Source: Desulfobulbaceae bacterium (GTDB lineage Bacteria > Desulfobacterota > Desulfobulbia > Desulfobulbales > Desulfobulbaceae). From it: a DNA stretch of 35,574 nucleotides. Position numbers and translations under genes: made by a program. Positions within the stretch are counted from its first letter, which is position 1, and every line of letters begins with the position of its first letter. The stretch spans positions 1-35,574 of the forward strand of contig JABMJC010000008.1 in the NCBI GenBank assembly GCA_013201405.1. The letters are read 5' to 3'. This document shows positions 1 to 8,813 of the stretch, piece after piece. Under the pieces are notes generated by a model. It made no database searches and was not told the DNA's origin. It saw nothing but the letters and a program-made list of their open reading frames with translations.

Positions 1-328
1 GAATGCGGCCCTTGGAAATCTTGCCGCCTTTTTCAAAGGGAATATCACCAAACCAACTGTCAACACCCCTTGCCGCCCATTCAGTGGCCTCCCGCACCTC
101 CTTGCGGGACTCCTCCAGTATGGCAATGTCTTTATCCTCAGCCTCCCCTTGCTGAAAAGTGTCTTCTTCAGGGCCCTCAGAAGAGGCAGCCTGGGAGGGC
201 TGGGCAGCGGCTTCAGAGGCCCCATGGGCCTTGTTAGCCAGTCCTGACAAAACATCCGTACCCAGCAGGACACTAACCAGCACAAAAACCCATATTAACC
301 GGCATCTGGGAAAAAAATCTGCTCTCAT
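1..328 (-). CDS. Exported protein of unknown function (3' end outside the window)
   Basis: The ORF track misses this gene because it runs off the window edge. Reading the minus strand from the ATG at 328 gives an open frame of about 109 codons with no stop. It begins MRADFFPRCRLIWVFVLV, a basic start followed by a hydrophobic stretch that looks like a signal peptide. An Ala/Ser/Glu-rich linker follows, then a charged helix (EESRKEVREATEWAARG) and a segment reading VDSWFGDIPFEKGGK. The W-x-D-S-(W/F)-F-G-D type segment resembles one I associate with uncharacterised proteobacterial envelope proteins, but I cannot name a family. There is no clear ribosome binding site before the ATG. The gene is divergent from the nucleotidyltransferase at 592. 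Function unknown. Confidence 0.6.
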   Translation of the reverse strand, partial: MRADFFPRCRLIWVFVLVSVLLGTDVLSGLANKAHGASEAAAQPSQAASSEGPEEDTFQQGEAEDKDIAILEESRKEVREATEWAARGVDSWFGDIPFEKGGKISKGRI

Positions 329-534
329 TTTGCAAAGCACCGTAGCATAGTTTTATTTTAGTGATACCGCATTATTTTTTGCATCATTTGCTTATACATT
401 CCAAGCAGACCGCACTGAAATATGCCTTATGTTTTGCTATTTTTCCATGGCAAAGCTGCGCACAAGCAGGCACTATGGACAAAACATATCGTTTCTCTGG
501 AAAAAAACCAAGCCACGCCTGCCACTTTTTTTAA

Positions 535-550
535 TACATGCAGGCATGTA
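535..550. promoter_or_regulatory. 16-bp palindrome upstream of the nucleotidyltransferase operon
   Basis: TACATGC-AG-GCATGTA is a perfect inverted repeat with a 2-nt centre, lying 41 nt before the ATG at 592 in the divergent intergenic region 329-591. Its size and symmetry suit a dimeric repressor site, but no cognate regulator is in the window, so the role is inference. Confidence 0.3.
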
Positions 551-591
551 AGCTCCTTATTCCTCACTGTTAATTTTATTCCATTTTTTCT

Positions 592-1512
592 ATGCAAGCC
601 ATCCTTCTTGCCGCAGGTTTCGGCACTCGGCTCAGACCTTACAGTACCCTGCGTCCCAAACCACTTTTCCCAGTCCTCAACCAACCGCTTTTACACCTGC
701 TGCTTGCGCGCCTTACAAGCAGTGGCTTTACAAACATTACCGTCAATGCCCACCACCTGGCCGGGCAAATAGAGACAACCCTGGCAAGCTGGCCGCAGGC
801 CCGCCTGCAGTTCGAACCGGAAATACTGGGTACCGGCGGCAGCCTGCGCCGCGCCCTGCCCTTTCTGCGTAAACAACCAGTGTTGGTGGCTAATGGCGAT
901 GTATATCACGATATCCCCCTGCAGGCACTCTATACCCACCACCTACAAAGCGGCAATGACGTTACCCTGGCCATGCACGACTTGCCCCGCTTCAACACCG
1001 TGCACACAATGGGTGACCGGGTACTGGCCTTTGGCGCCGCTCCCGGTGACAACACCAACAATAAGAATCAATGTCTGGCCTTCACCGGCCTGCAGGTGGT
1101 CAATCCGGAGCTCATTGCGCACATTCCAGCGCAGGGTTTTTTTCATATCATTGATCTGTATCAACAACTGGCGCCCTCGGGCCGCATCGGACTTATGCGG
1201 GTAGATGGCTGCTTCTGGCAAGACATTGGCACCCCGGCAGACTACCTCCTCTTGCACAAGGCCCTTTTACCGCAGCAACAGCGCTGGCTCATCGAGCCCA
1301 GCGCCCAGATTGGCCAAGATGTACAACTGCATGGCTGGGGCTGCATCGGTGCCGGCGCAGTTGTGGCCAGGGAAGCAGAGTTGCACGACTGTGTGGTTTG
1401 GGATGGAGCACAGGTACCGGCCGGGGGAAAACACCAATTTCGCATTCTCACCGGGAACAAAGATCTTGATATGGAGCAAAATCAGGACAAAACTACCAAG
1501 GAGCTGCCCTGA
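592..1512 (+). CDS. Sugar-phosphate nucleotidyltransferase with short hexapeptide-like tail (MurU-like)
   Basis: The 306-residue protein begins with the nucleotidyltransferase signature (LAAGFGTRLRPYSTLRPKPL, about residues 6-25) and carries ANGDVYHDIPL near residue 100, where the metal-binding Asp lies. Such enzymes transfer a nucleotide from NTP to a sugar-1-phosphate. The next gene is an APH-fold sugar kinase, the arrangement known from the MurU/AmgK muramic-acid recycling pair, so uridylylation of N-acetylmuramic acid 1-phosphate is the leading guess. The protein is longer than typical MurU: residues about 240-285 (PSAQIGQDVQLHGWGCIGAG and following) look like left-handed beta-helix repeats as in GDP-mannose or GlmU-type enzymes, so another sugar is possible. 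No Shine-Dalgarno precedes the ATG; the leader is pyrimidine-rich. It overlaps the next gene by 1 nt. Confidence 0.82.
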   Translation: MQAILLAAGFGTRLRPYSTLRPKPLFPVLNQPLLHLLLARLTSSGFTNITVNAHHLAGQIETTLASWPQARLQFEPEILGTGGSLRRALPFLRKQPVLVANGDVYHDIPLQALYTHHLQSGNDVTLAMHDLPRFNTVHTMGDRVLAFGAAPGDNTNNKNQCLAFTGLQVVNPELIAHIPAQGFFHIIDLYQQLAPSGRIGLMRVDGCFWQDIGTPADYLLLHKALLPQQQRWLIEPSAQIGQDVQLHGWGCIGAGAVVAREAELHDCVVWDGAQVPAGGKHQFRILTGNKDLDMEQNQDKTTKELP

Positions 1513-2576
1513 TGAAAATTGATGCGCTGCTTGCCCAAGTTGCCAATCTGCTGGGTAATGAAAACAGGGCCTGGTTGAGCGAACTCCGGGTGGAAATACT
1601 TAGTGCAGATGGCTCTTCTCGCCGTTTTTATCGCCTCTCCACTCGATCCGGCAGCCAATCCGGTTGCCAACCCCGCTCTCTTTTGGCCATTTTACCCCCA
1701 CCACAGGCAAAGGACAAAGAAATGGCCGAAGCAGCCAGCGTGGCCAAGATTGGCCGGCATCTCCATGCACTGGGTGCCCCTACGCCCGCAATATATGCCT
1801 GGAATGCGACCAATGGTTTGGTGCTGTGCGAAGATTTTGGCGACAAACGGCTGCACAACAGCGCCACTGGACCTGGCCAGCAACTCTCACGTATGCGCCT
1901 GTACGAAGAGAGCCTGCAAGCCCTGGCCCGCATGCAGGTGCGGGCAGCCCAAGGCTTTGATCCTTCCTGGTGCTGGGATAATCCCTGCTTTGACGCGTCC
2001 TTTATGCAGGAGCGTGAATCCGGCTACTTCCTACGCGCCTGCTGTCGCGACCTGCTCAACATATCTTTTGATGACCAAACCCTTGCCGAAGAATGCCGTC
2101 ATTTGGCAGAGCAGGCGGCCCAAGCTCCAGCGCACTACTTTCTGCATCGGGATTTCCAGAGCCGCAACATCATGTTGCCCCAGGGGCGGCCCGCCTTTAT
2201 TGATTTCCAGGGAGGACGCTTAGGCCCACTGGCTTACGACGTGGCCTCACTGCTTATCGATCCCTACGCTGCCCTGCCCGCCTCCATGCAGGCAGAATTA
2301 TTGAATGTCTACCTCAAGGCCCTAAACCGGGAAACCAGCTATGATCCACAACAATTTTACCACGAATACCTGCTTTTGGCCGCACACCGCAACATGCAAA
2401 TCCTGGGTGCCTTTGCCTTTTTAAGTCAGGTGAAGGGTAAACCTTTTTTTACCCGCTATCTCCGTCCAGCAGCAGTTTCACTTGCCACCCTGCTTGCCAA
2501 GGCCGAGTTTGCCCGTTATGCTGGCCTGCGCCAACTCAGCCGCCAATGTTGTCAACAGCTGGATACCCTGTTATGA
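1512..2576 (+). CDS. Aminoglycoside-phosphotransferase-fold sugar kinase (AmgK-like)
   Basis: This 354-residue protein has the APH/choline-kinase catalytic centre. HRDFQSRNI at residues 212-220 gives the catalytic Asp and the following Asn, and FIDFQGGRLGPLAYD at about 229-243 gives the metal-binding Asp231. An N-lobe with RRFYRL and LCEDFGD precedes it. Given the upstream nucleotidyltransferase, it probably phosphorylates the anomeric hydroxyl of a cell-wall sugar (MurNAc/GlcNAc in the AmgK family) to feed that enzyme. True antibiotic resistance is unlikely in this housekeeping context. The start ATG shares its A with the TGA of the preceding gene, and its own TGA overlaps the der start, so the three genes are translationally coupled. 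The substrate is inferred from context only. Confidence 0.8.
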   Translation: MKIDALLAQVANLLGNENRAWLSELRVEILSADGSSRRFYRLSTRSGSQSGCQPRSLLAILPPPQAKDKEMAEAASVAKIGRHLHALGAPTPAIYAWNATNGLVLCEDFGDKRLHNSATGPGQQLSRMRLYEESLQALARMQVRAAQGFDPSWCWDNPCFDASFMQERESGYFLRACCRDLLNISFDDQTLAEECRHLAEQAAQAPAHYFLHRDFQSRNIMLPQGRPAFIDFQGGRLGPLAYDVASLLIDPYAALPASMQAELLNVYLKALNRETSYDPQQFYHEYLLLAAHRNMQILGAFAFLSQVKGKPFFTRYLRPAAVSLATLLAKAEFARYAGLRQLSRQCCQQLDTLL

Positions 2577-3913
2577 GCTCCGCAAACACGCTAATCGCCC
2601 TGATCGGCCGCCCCAACGTGGGCAAATCTACCTTATTCAACCGCCTAACCAGGCGGCGCGATGCCCTGGTCGATCCCACTCCCGGTGTTACCCGCGACCG
2701 ACACTATGCCCAGATCGAATGGGAAGGGCACGCCTTCACCCTGGTGGACACCGGCGGCATCGAAGGCGATGATGACGCCATGGGCAGCCATATTCGTGAG
2801 CAGGCCATGCTGGCCGTTGAGGAGGCGGATATCATCTTCTTTCTCATGGATGGCCGCGAAGGGGTGCTGCCCGGCGATGTGGAGATAGCCGCGATTTTGC
2901 GCCGCTCGCAAAAGACTGTATTTTATATTGTCAACAAGATCGACAGTGCCGCCCAGGAGGAGACACTCTTAAGCCCTTTCTGGGAATTGGGTGCCGAGCA
3001 ACTGTGGCCACTTTCCGCCGACCATGGCCACGGTTTCGACAGGCTGATGAGCGCGCTGCCGCCGCATCTGAACCAGGAAGCCGAGCACGATCCTCTGCCG
3101 GAAAACACCCTGCGCGTGGCCTTTCTTGGTCGGCCAAATGTGGGGAAATCGTCGCTGATCAACGCCATTATCGGCGAAACCCGTATGCTGGTCTCGGATG
3201 TGCCCGGCACCACCCGCGATGCCGTGGATACCCGCCTCAGCTATGGTCAATACTCTTACCTGCTCATCGATACCGCCGGTATCCGCCGCAAGGGTAAAAC
3301 CAGGGATAAACTGGAAAAATTTTCAGTGCTCAAAACCCTGCGGGCAATTGGTCGCTGCGACATTGCCCTGGTGCTCCTAGATGCAGCCGAAGGCATCACT
3401 GATCAGGATGCCAAGGTGATCTCCTACACACAGGAACAGGGTCGAGCCCTGATGGTGCTAATCAACAAGTGGGATTTGCTCGAAAATGATCGCAAACGCC
3501 AACTGCAACTCCTAGATGAGGTACGCATGGCGCTGAGGTTCATCCCTTTTGCCCCGGTGCTCAAGGTCTCGGCCCACACAGGCATCGGTATCAAACGCCT
3601 GTTTCCCGAAATGGGCAAGGTGCAGCGCCAGTTTCATCAACGTTTTCCCACCGCAGCCCTCAACCGCCTGCTTACCGAAGCCGTGGCACAGCACGAACCA
3701 CCTTTTCACCGTGGACGTCGTCTCAAATTCTACTATACCAGCCAACTGGCCACAGCTCCGCCCCGCTTTGTGGTGGTGACCAACGATCCCAAGGGAATCC
3801 ATTTTTCCTACCAACGTTACCTGATCAACTGCTTTCGCGAAGGCTTGGGGTTGGATCGGGTGCCGGTGCAACTCTTCTTTCGGGAACGCAGCGGCCGCAG
3901 AGGCAAAAAATAA
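2573..3913 (+). CDS. der: Ribosome biogenesis GTPase Der (EngA)
   Basis: The protein has tandem GTPase domains, the hallmark of Der. Domain one has GRPNVGKST (residues 12-20), DTGG and NKID. Domain two has GRPNVGKSS, DTAG and NKWD, and is followed by a C-terminal KH-like domain ending in RERSGRRGKK. Der is an essential factor in 50S subunit assembly. The ORF track starts at 2546, but the ATG at 2573 overlaps the preceding TGA (ATGA) and gives the family-typical N terminus running straight into the first beta strand and P-loop, for 446 residues. It is the last gene of the operon and faces the oppositely oriented terminator and satP-like gene. Confidence 0.96.
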   Translation: MSSANTLIALIGRPNVGKSTLFNRLTRRRDALVDPTPGVTRDRHYAQIEWEGHAFTLVDTGGIEGDDDAMGSHIREQAMLAVEEADIIFFLMDGREGVLPGDVEIAAILRRSQKTVFYIVNKIDSAAQEETLLSPFWELGAEQLWPLSADHGHGFDRLMSALPPHLNQEAEHDPLPENTLRVAFLGRPNVGKSSLINAIIGETRMLVSDVPGTTRDAVDTRLSYGQYSYLLIDTAGIRRKGKTRDKLEKFSVLKTLRAIGRCDIALVLLDAAEGITDQDAKVISYTQEQGRALMVLINKWDLLENDRKRQLQLLDEVRMALRFIPFAPVLKVSAHTGIGIKRLFPEMGKVQRQFHQRFPTAALNRLLTEAVAQHEPPFHRGRRLKFYYTSQLATAPPRFVVVTNDPKGIHFSYQRYLINCFREGLGLDRVPVQLFFRERSGRRGKK

Positions 3914-3954
3914 AAAAACGGCCATTGCCAGGCAAAATGCTGGCAATGACCGTT
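3914..3954 (-). terminator. Rho-independent terminator of the acyl-CoA oxidation cluster
   Basis: A 15-bp stem (AACGGCCATTGCCAG pairing with CTGGCAATGACCGTT, one G-T type mismatch) encloses an 8-nt loop. On the minus strand it is followed directly by a run of T residues (the complement of the A-rich end of der), as expected for intrinsic termination of the satP-like transcript. The plus-strand side lacks a T tract, so it would stop der less efficiently. Confidence 0.8.
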
Positions 3955-3988
3955 CGCAGGCCATCACTCCAGATAAAAACAGCTGGAT

Positions 3989-4594
3989 TTACTTGATGAA
4001 CGGGCCAGGCAACGGCAAGATTATCCTACCGAAAACCGTATTATTGACAATGGCCCCCACCGTGTAAACACCAAGCCATCCGCAGCCAATCAGCAAGTAG
4101 GCAACGATTGGCCGGTAGGAAGGACCGACAATACCCATGTCAAGCAGCACGATGATCCACAAAACAATGTCCAGTCCGATAACGATCAAAGTCAGGGGTA
4201 TGGGTGCCTTGAAATAGGCTGGGGTAACAATGGTCAAAAAGGCTGCCCCTGCCATCCAACACCATCCCTCCACCATGACCAGCGGCTGGATTGCCTCGCC
4301 AAAAGTCCCGGTCAGCATCAAAAACTTAGCCAGTACACTGAGCGCTGCACCAAACATAAAAAATGCGGAGAAAAACAAAAAGACGTTGCCACCGGTAATG
4401 TTGTGATCCTTCAGCTCAATCACCGCAGTGGTATACTGTACGATCCCACCGCCGATCAGCCATGCTGCCAAGATCGGTAGTCCCCCCAAGCCAACTTTAT
4501 CCAGAAAAACAGCACCGAAACCAAAACAAGCGACGGCCAGGGCACCGAGTCCTGCCGGTGCAGGGGTTACGAAAGCGTGTTGATGCTCAGACAT
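3989..4594 (-). CDS. Acetate uptake transporter family protein (GPR1/FUN34/YaaH, SatP-like)
   Basis: This 201-residue protein is almost entirely hydrophobic, with about six membrane segments. Near the N terminus it has TPAPAGLGALAVACFGFG, which matches the N-P-A-P-x-G-L signature of the acetate/succinate-proton symporter family (SatP/YaaH). The internal stretch FFMFGAALSVLAKF and the total length also fit. Family members move acetate, often with protons, and can work in either direction. It has a good ribosome binding site (GGAGG, 4 nt before ATG) and sits 168 nt after etfA as the last gene before the terminator. In a cluster predicted to make acetyl-CoA and acetate, export or symport of acetate is the natural role, which is inferred from context. 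Confidence 0.85.
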   Translation of the reverse strand: MSEHQHAFVTPAPAGLGALAVACFGFGAVFLDKVGLGGLPILAAWLIGGGIVQYTTAVIELKDHNITGGNVFLFFSAFFMFGAALSVLAKFLMLTGTFGEAIQPLVMVEGWCWMAGAAFLTIVTPAYFKAPIPLTLIVIGLDIVLWIIVLLDMGIVGPSYRPIVAYLLIGCGWLGVYTVGAIVNNTVFGRIILPLPGPFIK

Positions 4595-4762
4595 GTTTCC
4601 TCCATGGCTCAGTTTGAGACAGCCCTGCAGCCGAAGAACCGCAGGGGGGCAGGAGCGCGTACCGTCTGATACTCACGGCGCTGCGCGCCCCTGCACACCC
4701 TGGCCAAGCTCTTCTCCAGGCCTGTATGTAAAGGGAATGTCCGTTTTATTTCAGAACCATCC

Positions 4763-5731
4763 CTATTTGCTTGCGTTTATCTTTTCCGTTAGAACCGGAA
4801 TAAAATCAAGAATATCTGCAACGATTCCAACGTCTGCAGCCTGGAAGATAGGGGCATTTTTATTTTTGTTTACTGCCACGATAAAAGGAGAGCCCTTTAT
4901 GCCGCCTATATGCTGAAAGGAGCCGCTGATGCCAAGGGCAAGGTAGACCTTAGGGCTGACGGTTTGTCCCGAGGTGCCCACCTGCCTTGATTTTTCCAGC
5001 CATTTGGCGTCAACAACGGGCCGGGAACAGGCCACATCAGCCCCCATGGCCGTGGCCAGTTCATGCACCAAGTCCAGATTGTCTTCTTCCTCGATACCCC
5101 GGCCAACAGCAACAAGAATCTCTGATTTGGTGATGTCAACATCACCAACTTCAGCGGCAATCACCTCGACGAATTGACGTTTGCTGGACAGATCGCCCAG
5201 ATCCGCTGACTTATCCACCACTGCGCCCTGCGCACCAGCTTCTGGCGCCTTGAAAGAACCAGCACGCACACTGATAATCGCACCATTTTCCAGACTGCAG
5301 GTAGAACGGGAAGATACCGCACCACCGTGTTCCTGGCGCGCCAACTGCAAGGTATCGTCTTGGATTCCCTCAAAGGCCACCACATCAGAGGCAAAGGCCG
5401 CATCGAGTACAATGGAAAGACCTGGGGCCAAATCCATGGAAAAGGAATCATGGTTCAAAAGGAGCAGAGCTTTGGCCGGTAGCAGGCTGGCCAGCACTTT
5501 TCGCTGCACCTCTGCATTGGGATACTGGAGCGCATCGTGGCTTGCGGTGATCACCTCAGAGTAATACGGTGCAACCTGACTGGCGACTTGCTCCACATCA
5601 GCGCTACTGCCAAGCACAATGGCGCTTGGCGCGGCAGCCGCATCAATAGCCTTTGCAGCGCTGGCCAGTTCAAAGGCAGTGTCATCAGCTTCTCCATTTT
5701 TATGGGTAATGTACACAAATATGGCAGCCAT
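4763..5731 (-). CDS. etfA: Electron transfer flavoprotein, alpha subunit
   Basis: The 322-residue protein has the EtfA layout: an N-terminal alpha/beta domain (AAIFVYITHKNGEA onward) and a C-terminal FAD-binding domain. The latter contains VAVGRGIEEEDNL, SRPVVDAKWLEKSRQVGTSG, PKVYLALGISGSFQHIGGIK and the AVNKNKNAPIFQAADVGIV segment that contacts FAD. With EtfB it carries electrons from the acyl-CoA dehydrogenase to a membrane acceptor, most likely the Fe-S reductase encoded just upstream. The start ATG overlaps the etfB stop by one base (TAATG), indicating coupled, equimolar translation. I see no extra ferredoxin domain. Confidence 0.95.
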   Translation of the reverse strand: MAAIFVYITHKNGEADDTAFELASAAKAIDAAAAPSAIVLGSSADVEQVASQVAPYYSEVITASHDALQYPNAEVQRKVLASLLPAKALLLLNHDSFSMDLAPGLSIVLDAAFASDVVAFEGIQDDTLQLARQEHGGAVSSRSTCSLENGAIISVRAGSFKAPEAGAQGAVVDKSADLGDLSSKRQFVEVIAAEVGDVDITKSEILVAVGRGIEEEDNLDLVHELATAMGADVACSRPVVDAKWLEKSRQVGTSGQTVSPKVYLALGISGSFQHIGGIKGSPFIVAVNKNKNAPIFQAADVGIVADILDFIPVLTEKINASK

Positions 5732-6507
5732 TATTTTATACCTCCCTTTGCCTGCAACAATTCAACCAATTTATCTGCCAGCTCTTCCTCGCTCCCTTCA
5801 AGCATTTCCGCACCTTCTCCCAACTCGGGCTGAAAGTATTCCAGCTTGTTCAAACGCAGAGGCACATCGGTAAAGCCGATGTCTGCCGCGCCAAGGGTGG
5901 GAATTTCCACCGAGGCCACCTTGCGGATTCCCCGAATGCTGACATAACGGGGCTCGTTGATGCCGGTTTGGATGGAGAGTACGCAGGGCAACTCGATTTC
6001 ACTGATTTCCTGGCTCCCTCCTTCAATCTCCCGGCCGATTTTCAACTTGTTGTCGTCCAACACCTCGATCATGTTGACCAAAGCGGCGTAGGGCTTGTCC
6101 TGCATGGCAGCGAGCATGCCGCCCACCTGGGCTCCGCCCTCGTCTGCCTGGGCTCCACACAGAACAAGATCAAAGTTGTTCTTGCTGATATACGCGCTGA
6201 GGATGGCTGCCAGCTTGCGGCCGTCGGCCTCCTCAAAAAGCGGGTCGCTCAGCAGTACGCCTGTTTCTGCACCCATGGCCATTTCCCGACGGAGGATCTC
6301 CTCGTTCTCCTCTGTACCAATGCTCACCACCGTGACCGAGCCGCCGACCTTGTCAACCAGTTGGATAGCCTCTTCAACCGCGTAGTTGTCCCATTCATTG
6401 ACCGCGTAGACCAAGTCATCCGTGTCAATGTCGTTTCCCTCCCGATTCAGCCGGATTTCATTTTCAGAAGAATCGGGAACCCGTTTGACGCAAACAAGAA
6501 TATTCAT
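5731..6507 (-). CDS. etfB: Electron transfer flavoprotein, beta subunit
   Basis: The 258-residue protein begins MNILVCVKRVPDSSENEIRL, typical of EtfB, and contains the nucleotide-binding stretch AMGAETGVLLSDPLFEEADG followed by DLVLCGAQADEGGAQVGGMLA. This subunit binds AMP in canonical ETFs, or a second FAD in bifurcating ones; I cannot separate the two from sequence alone. It partners EtfA (1-nt overlap). A strong ribosome binding site (AAGGAGG) precedes the ATG. The gene lies 98 nt after the membrane Fe-S reductase, which supports electron flow from acyl-CoA dehydrogenase through ETF to that reductase. Confidence 0.95.
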   Translation of the reverse strand: MNILVCVKRVPDSSENEIRLNREGNDIDTDDLVYAVNEWDNYAVEEAIQLVDKVGGSVTVVSIGTEENEEILRREMAMGAETGVLLSDPLFEEADGRKLAAILSAYISKNNFDLVLCGAQADEGGAQVGGMLAAMQDKPYAALVNMIEVLDDNKLKIGREIEGGSQEISEIELPCVLSIQTGINEPRYVSIRGIRKVASVEIPTLGAADIGFTDVPLRLNKLEYFQPELGEGAEMLEGSEEELADKLVELLQAKGGIK

Positions 6508-6605
6508 CCAGTTTTTCCTCCTTTACTCTCCATAGACAGGGTACGCTGCTTTTTCCGCAGCAAAAATTTTGCCATCCAGCCACGCACAGGCAAGAAAAGC
6601 GTCCC

Positions 6606-8687
6606 TTATACCGCTGCAGCTACAGTCGGAACAAACTCCACCTGCTCTGCAAAAAGCTCGGTCAAATCAATAACTTTTAACTCGTTTTCCAGGCCAGCAA
6701 TCTTGACCGCATCCTCCATGTTGATCAAACAGAAGGGACAGGCTGTCACCAATACATCGGCACCTGCCTCCCGGGCCATTTGGACCCGAACAACCCCCAT
6801 GCGGGTTTCCTCTTCGGGTTCGTAGAAAAGGGCCAATCCACCGCCGCTACAGCAGAAGGAACGGTCTCTGTGCTTTTCCATTTCCACCCGTTTCATACCT
6901 GGCAAGGCATCCAAAAGCTGCCTTGGCTCATCGTAGAGTAGGTTGTGGCGGCCCAGATAGCAGGGATCGTGGTAGGTGTACACCAAATCTTTTTCCTCCA
7001 ACGGACGGAGGCTGAATTTCCCCTGTGCCAGCCCTTCCACCAATACCTGGCTGATATGGCGGACAGGCGGCAAGCCTTCATAATCCCTGCACAGGGTATT
7101 GAAAGTATGCGGATCAGTAGTGACAATTTCCTGGGGAGCCACTTCCAGAATCGCTTCGGTGTTGTGCTCCTTTATTTCCTGAAAAAGCATCTCCTCGCCA
7201 AAACGTCGTATCTCGTTGCCAGCGTCCTTTTCCTGTTCGCCAAGGATACCGAAATCCTTGTCCATGTGGTGGAGAAGCTGCGCGGCTTTCCGGTTGATTT
7301 CTATGATCCGGTCATCGTAGGAGCCAACACTGTCGACAAAAAAGAGAGTATCCGCAGTTTCACCGCCTTGCAGCAGTTTCACGGGCACAGCCTGGGCAAA
7401 CTCTTCCTCCTCGATCCATTTACCACGCTGTTTTGCCGTCTTGCCATAGGGGTTGCCCCGTCTTTCCAAGGCATTGAGCGGCTTTTGCAGGGATTGAGGT
7501 ACCATACCCTCATCAATCAAACCCCGGCGCAGATCAACTATTTTGTCAATGTACTCAATCGCCAGGGGGCATTCCTCTTCACAGGCACCACAGGTCGTGC
7601 ACGACCAAATTTCGTCTTCCGTATAGATACCGCCGATCAAAGCCGGGGCCTCTTGGGGTTGCCCCCAAACAGGAAAGGTCTTGAACAGCAGATCCCTTGC
7701 CTTGATCGTGATGAAGCGTGGCGACAGAGGACGCTTGACAGCATTGGCAGGGCACTGGTCAGAACAGCGGCCGCAATCGGCACAGCTGTAAAAATCCAGC
7801 ATGTGTTTCCAGGTGAAATCTTCAAGCTTCTTGACCCCAAAAGACTCCAGCTCATCCAGTTCTTCCTTCGCCAATCCGTAGCGCACAGGCTTGACCTTCC
7901 CCCGGTCGAGCCGCATAAACAGCACGTTGAAAAAAGAAGTCAGCACATGGAAGTGTTTGCCAAAGGGCAGAAAGCAGAGGAAATAAAAGAAGGTCAGGTC
8001 ATGCACATAGTACGAAACAATGTGGATGCCCTGCAACAGCTCCGTAGAACTTCCCCTGAGCATGCCCGTAAAAAACCACGCCAAGCTCAAAGGCGCGGCA
8101 AAATGCCCGGCCTCTCCGCCTGTAGCCAGTTTGCTGGCATCAAACAGGCTTTCAGAAATCATCAAGAGAGAGATAAGCGCCAGCACGAAAACAGCTTCGC
8201 CGGTATGGTCCTTACCATACTGTTCAGGAACAGCATAGCGGGGAGGCTTGACGACACCCCGGCGGATACCGGCGATCACACAGGCAACAAGCACCACGGT
8301 CGCCGCATAATCCTTGGCGATCGTATAGCCAACCCCTAGGGAACCACCAAGAAAGGGCCACTGGAAGTCGTCCTGAAAGCCGATGAAAACCAAGGCAATG
8401 GAGCGGAGCATGAGCACTAAAAAGCCAAAGAAAATGGCCATGTGCAGCACGCCAGCCAGCATATAGCGGGGTTGCTTGACCTGCAGGAGCCAAAGCGACC
8501 ATATCTGGGCCAGCCGCTCACCGAACCTGTTGAACCGTTCATCCTGGGCTGCCCTGCGCAGGGGGATCAATCGTTTGCTGATGATATAGGCAAACAGAAC
8601 AAGGGCAACAACAGGAATGAGTATGGAAAAAATTTGCGTTTTAATGCCCAGAACAACGAATTGCGCGGGCCCAACAATATCCATCAT
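6606..8687 (-). CDS. Membrane Fe-S reductase, EMO-type (ETF:menaquinone oxidoreductase)
   Basis: The 693-residue protein has three parts. Residues about 1-250 hold several membrane helices resembling the NarI/HdrE cytochrome b domain, with histidines in helices (e.g. HMAIFFGF, HIVSYYVHD). Two [4Fe-4S] motifs follow: C302-x2-C-x2-C-x3-C312 and C363-x2-C-x2-C-x3-C373. The C-terminal half is HdrD-like with CCG-type cysteine motifs (HDPCYLGRHN, FCCSGGG, ACPFC). This architecture is that of the EMO enzymes described in syntrophic and sulfate-reducing fatty acid oxidisers, which pass ETF electrons to menaquinone. Placement directly before etfBA supports this. Two adjacent ATGs follow the AAGGAG site, so the start may be 8687 or 8684. 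Confidence 0.88.
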   Translation of the reverse strand: MMDIVGPAQFVVLGIKTQIFSILIPVVALVLFAYIISKRLIPLRRAAQDERFNRFGERLAQIWSLWLLQVKQPRYMLAGVLHMAIFFGFLVLMLRSIALVFIGFQDDFQWPFLGGSLGVGYTIAKDYAATVVLVACVIAGIRRGVVKPPRYAVPEQYGKDHTGEAVFVLALISLLMISESLFDASKLATGGEAGHFAAPLSLAWFFTGMLRGSSTELLQGIHIVSYYVHDLTFFYFLCFLPFGKHFHVLTSFFNVLFMRLDRGKVKPVRYGLAKEELDELESFGVKKLEDFTWKHMLDFYSCADCGRCSDQCPANAVKRPLSPRFITIKARDLLFKTFPVWGQPQEAPALIGGIYTEDEIWSCTTCGACEEECPLAIEYIDKIVDLRRGLIDEGMVPQSLQKPLNALERRGNPYGKTAKQRGKWIEEEEFAQAVPVKLLQGGETADTLFFVDSVGSYDDRIIEINRKAAQLLHHMDKDFGILGEQEKDAGNEIRRFGEEMLFQEIKEHNTEAILEVAPQEIVTTDPHTFNTLCRDYEGLPPVRHISQVLVEGLAQGKFSLRPLEEKDLVYTYHDPCYLGRHNLLYDEPRQLLDALPGMKRVEMEKHRDRSFCCSGGGLALFYEPEEETRMGVVRVQMAREAGADVLVTACPFCLINMEDAVKIAGLENELKVIDLTELFAEQVEFVPTVAAAV

Positions 8688-8813
8688 GTTCTCCTTTGCA
8701 ACAAATGCGGTTTCTACGGTATGCCCACCTGTCCTCCACCAGGATGGTTACAAACAGGCAGGCAACCGACTGGCATGGCCATCCGCTTTTTTGCGGTTTT
8801 CAGGCTGACAGAT

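Noticed and set aside
1512-2576. Antibiotic (aminoglycoside) resistance gene
   Set aside because: The APH fold is shared with sugar kinases; overlap with a nucleotidyltransferase and der favours cell-wall sugar metabolism.
6945-8339. 464-residue plus-strand ORF
   Set aside because: It is a shadow of the EMO-type reductase gene; no domain pattern of its own.
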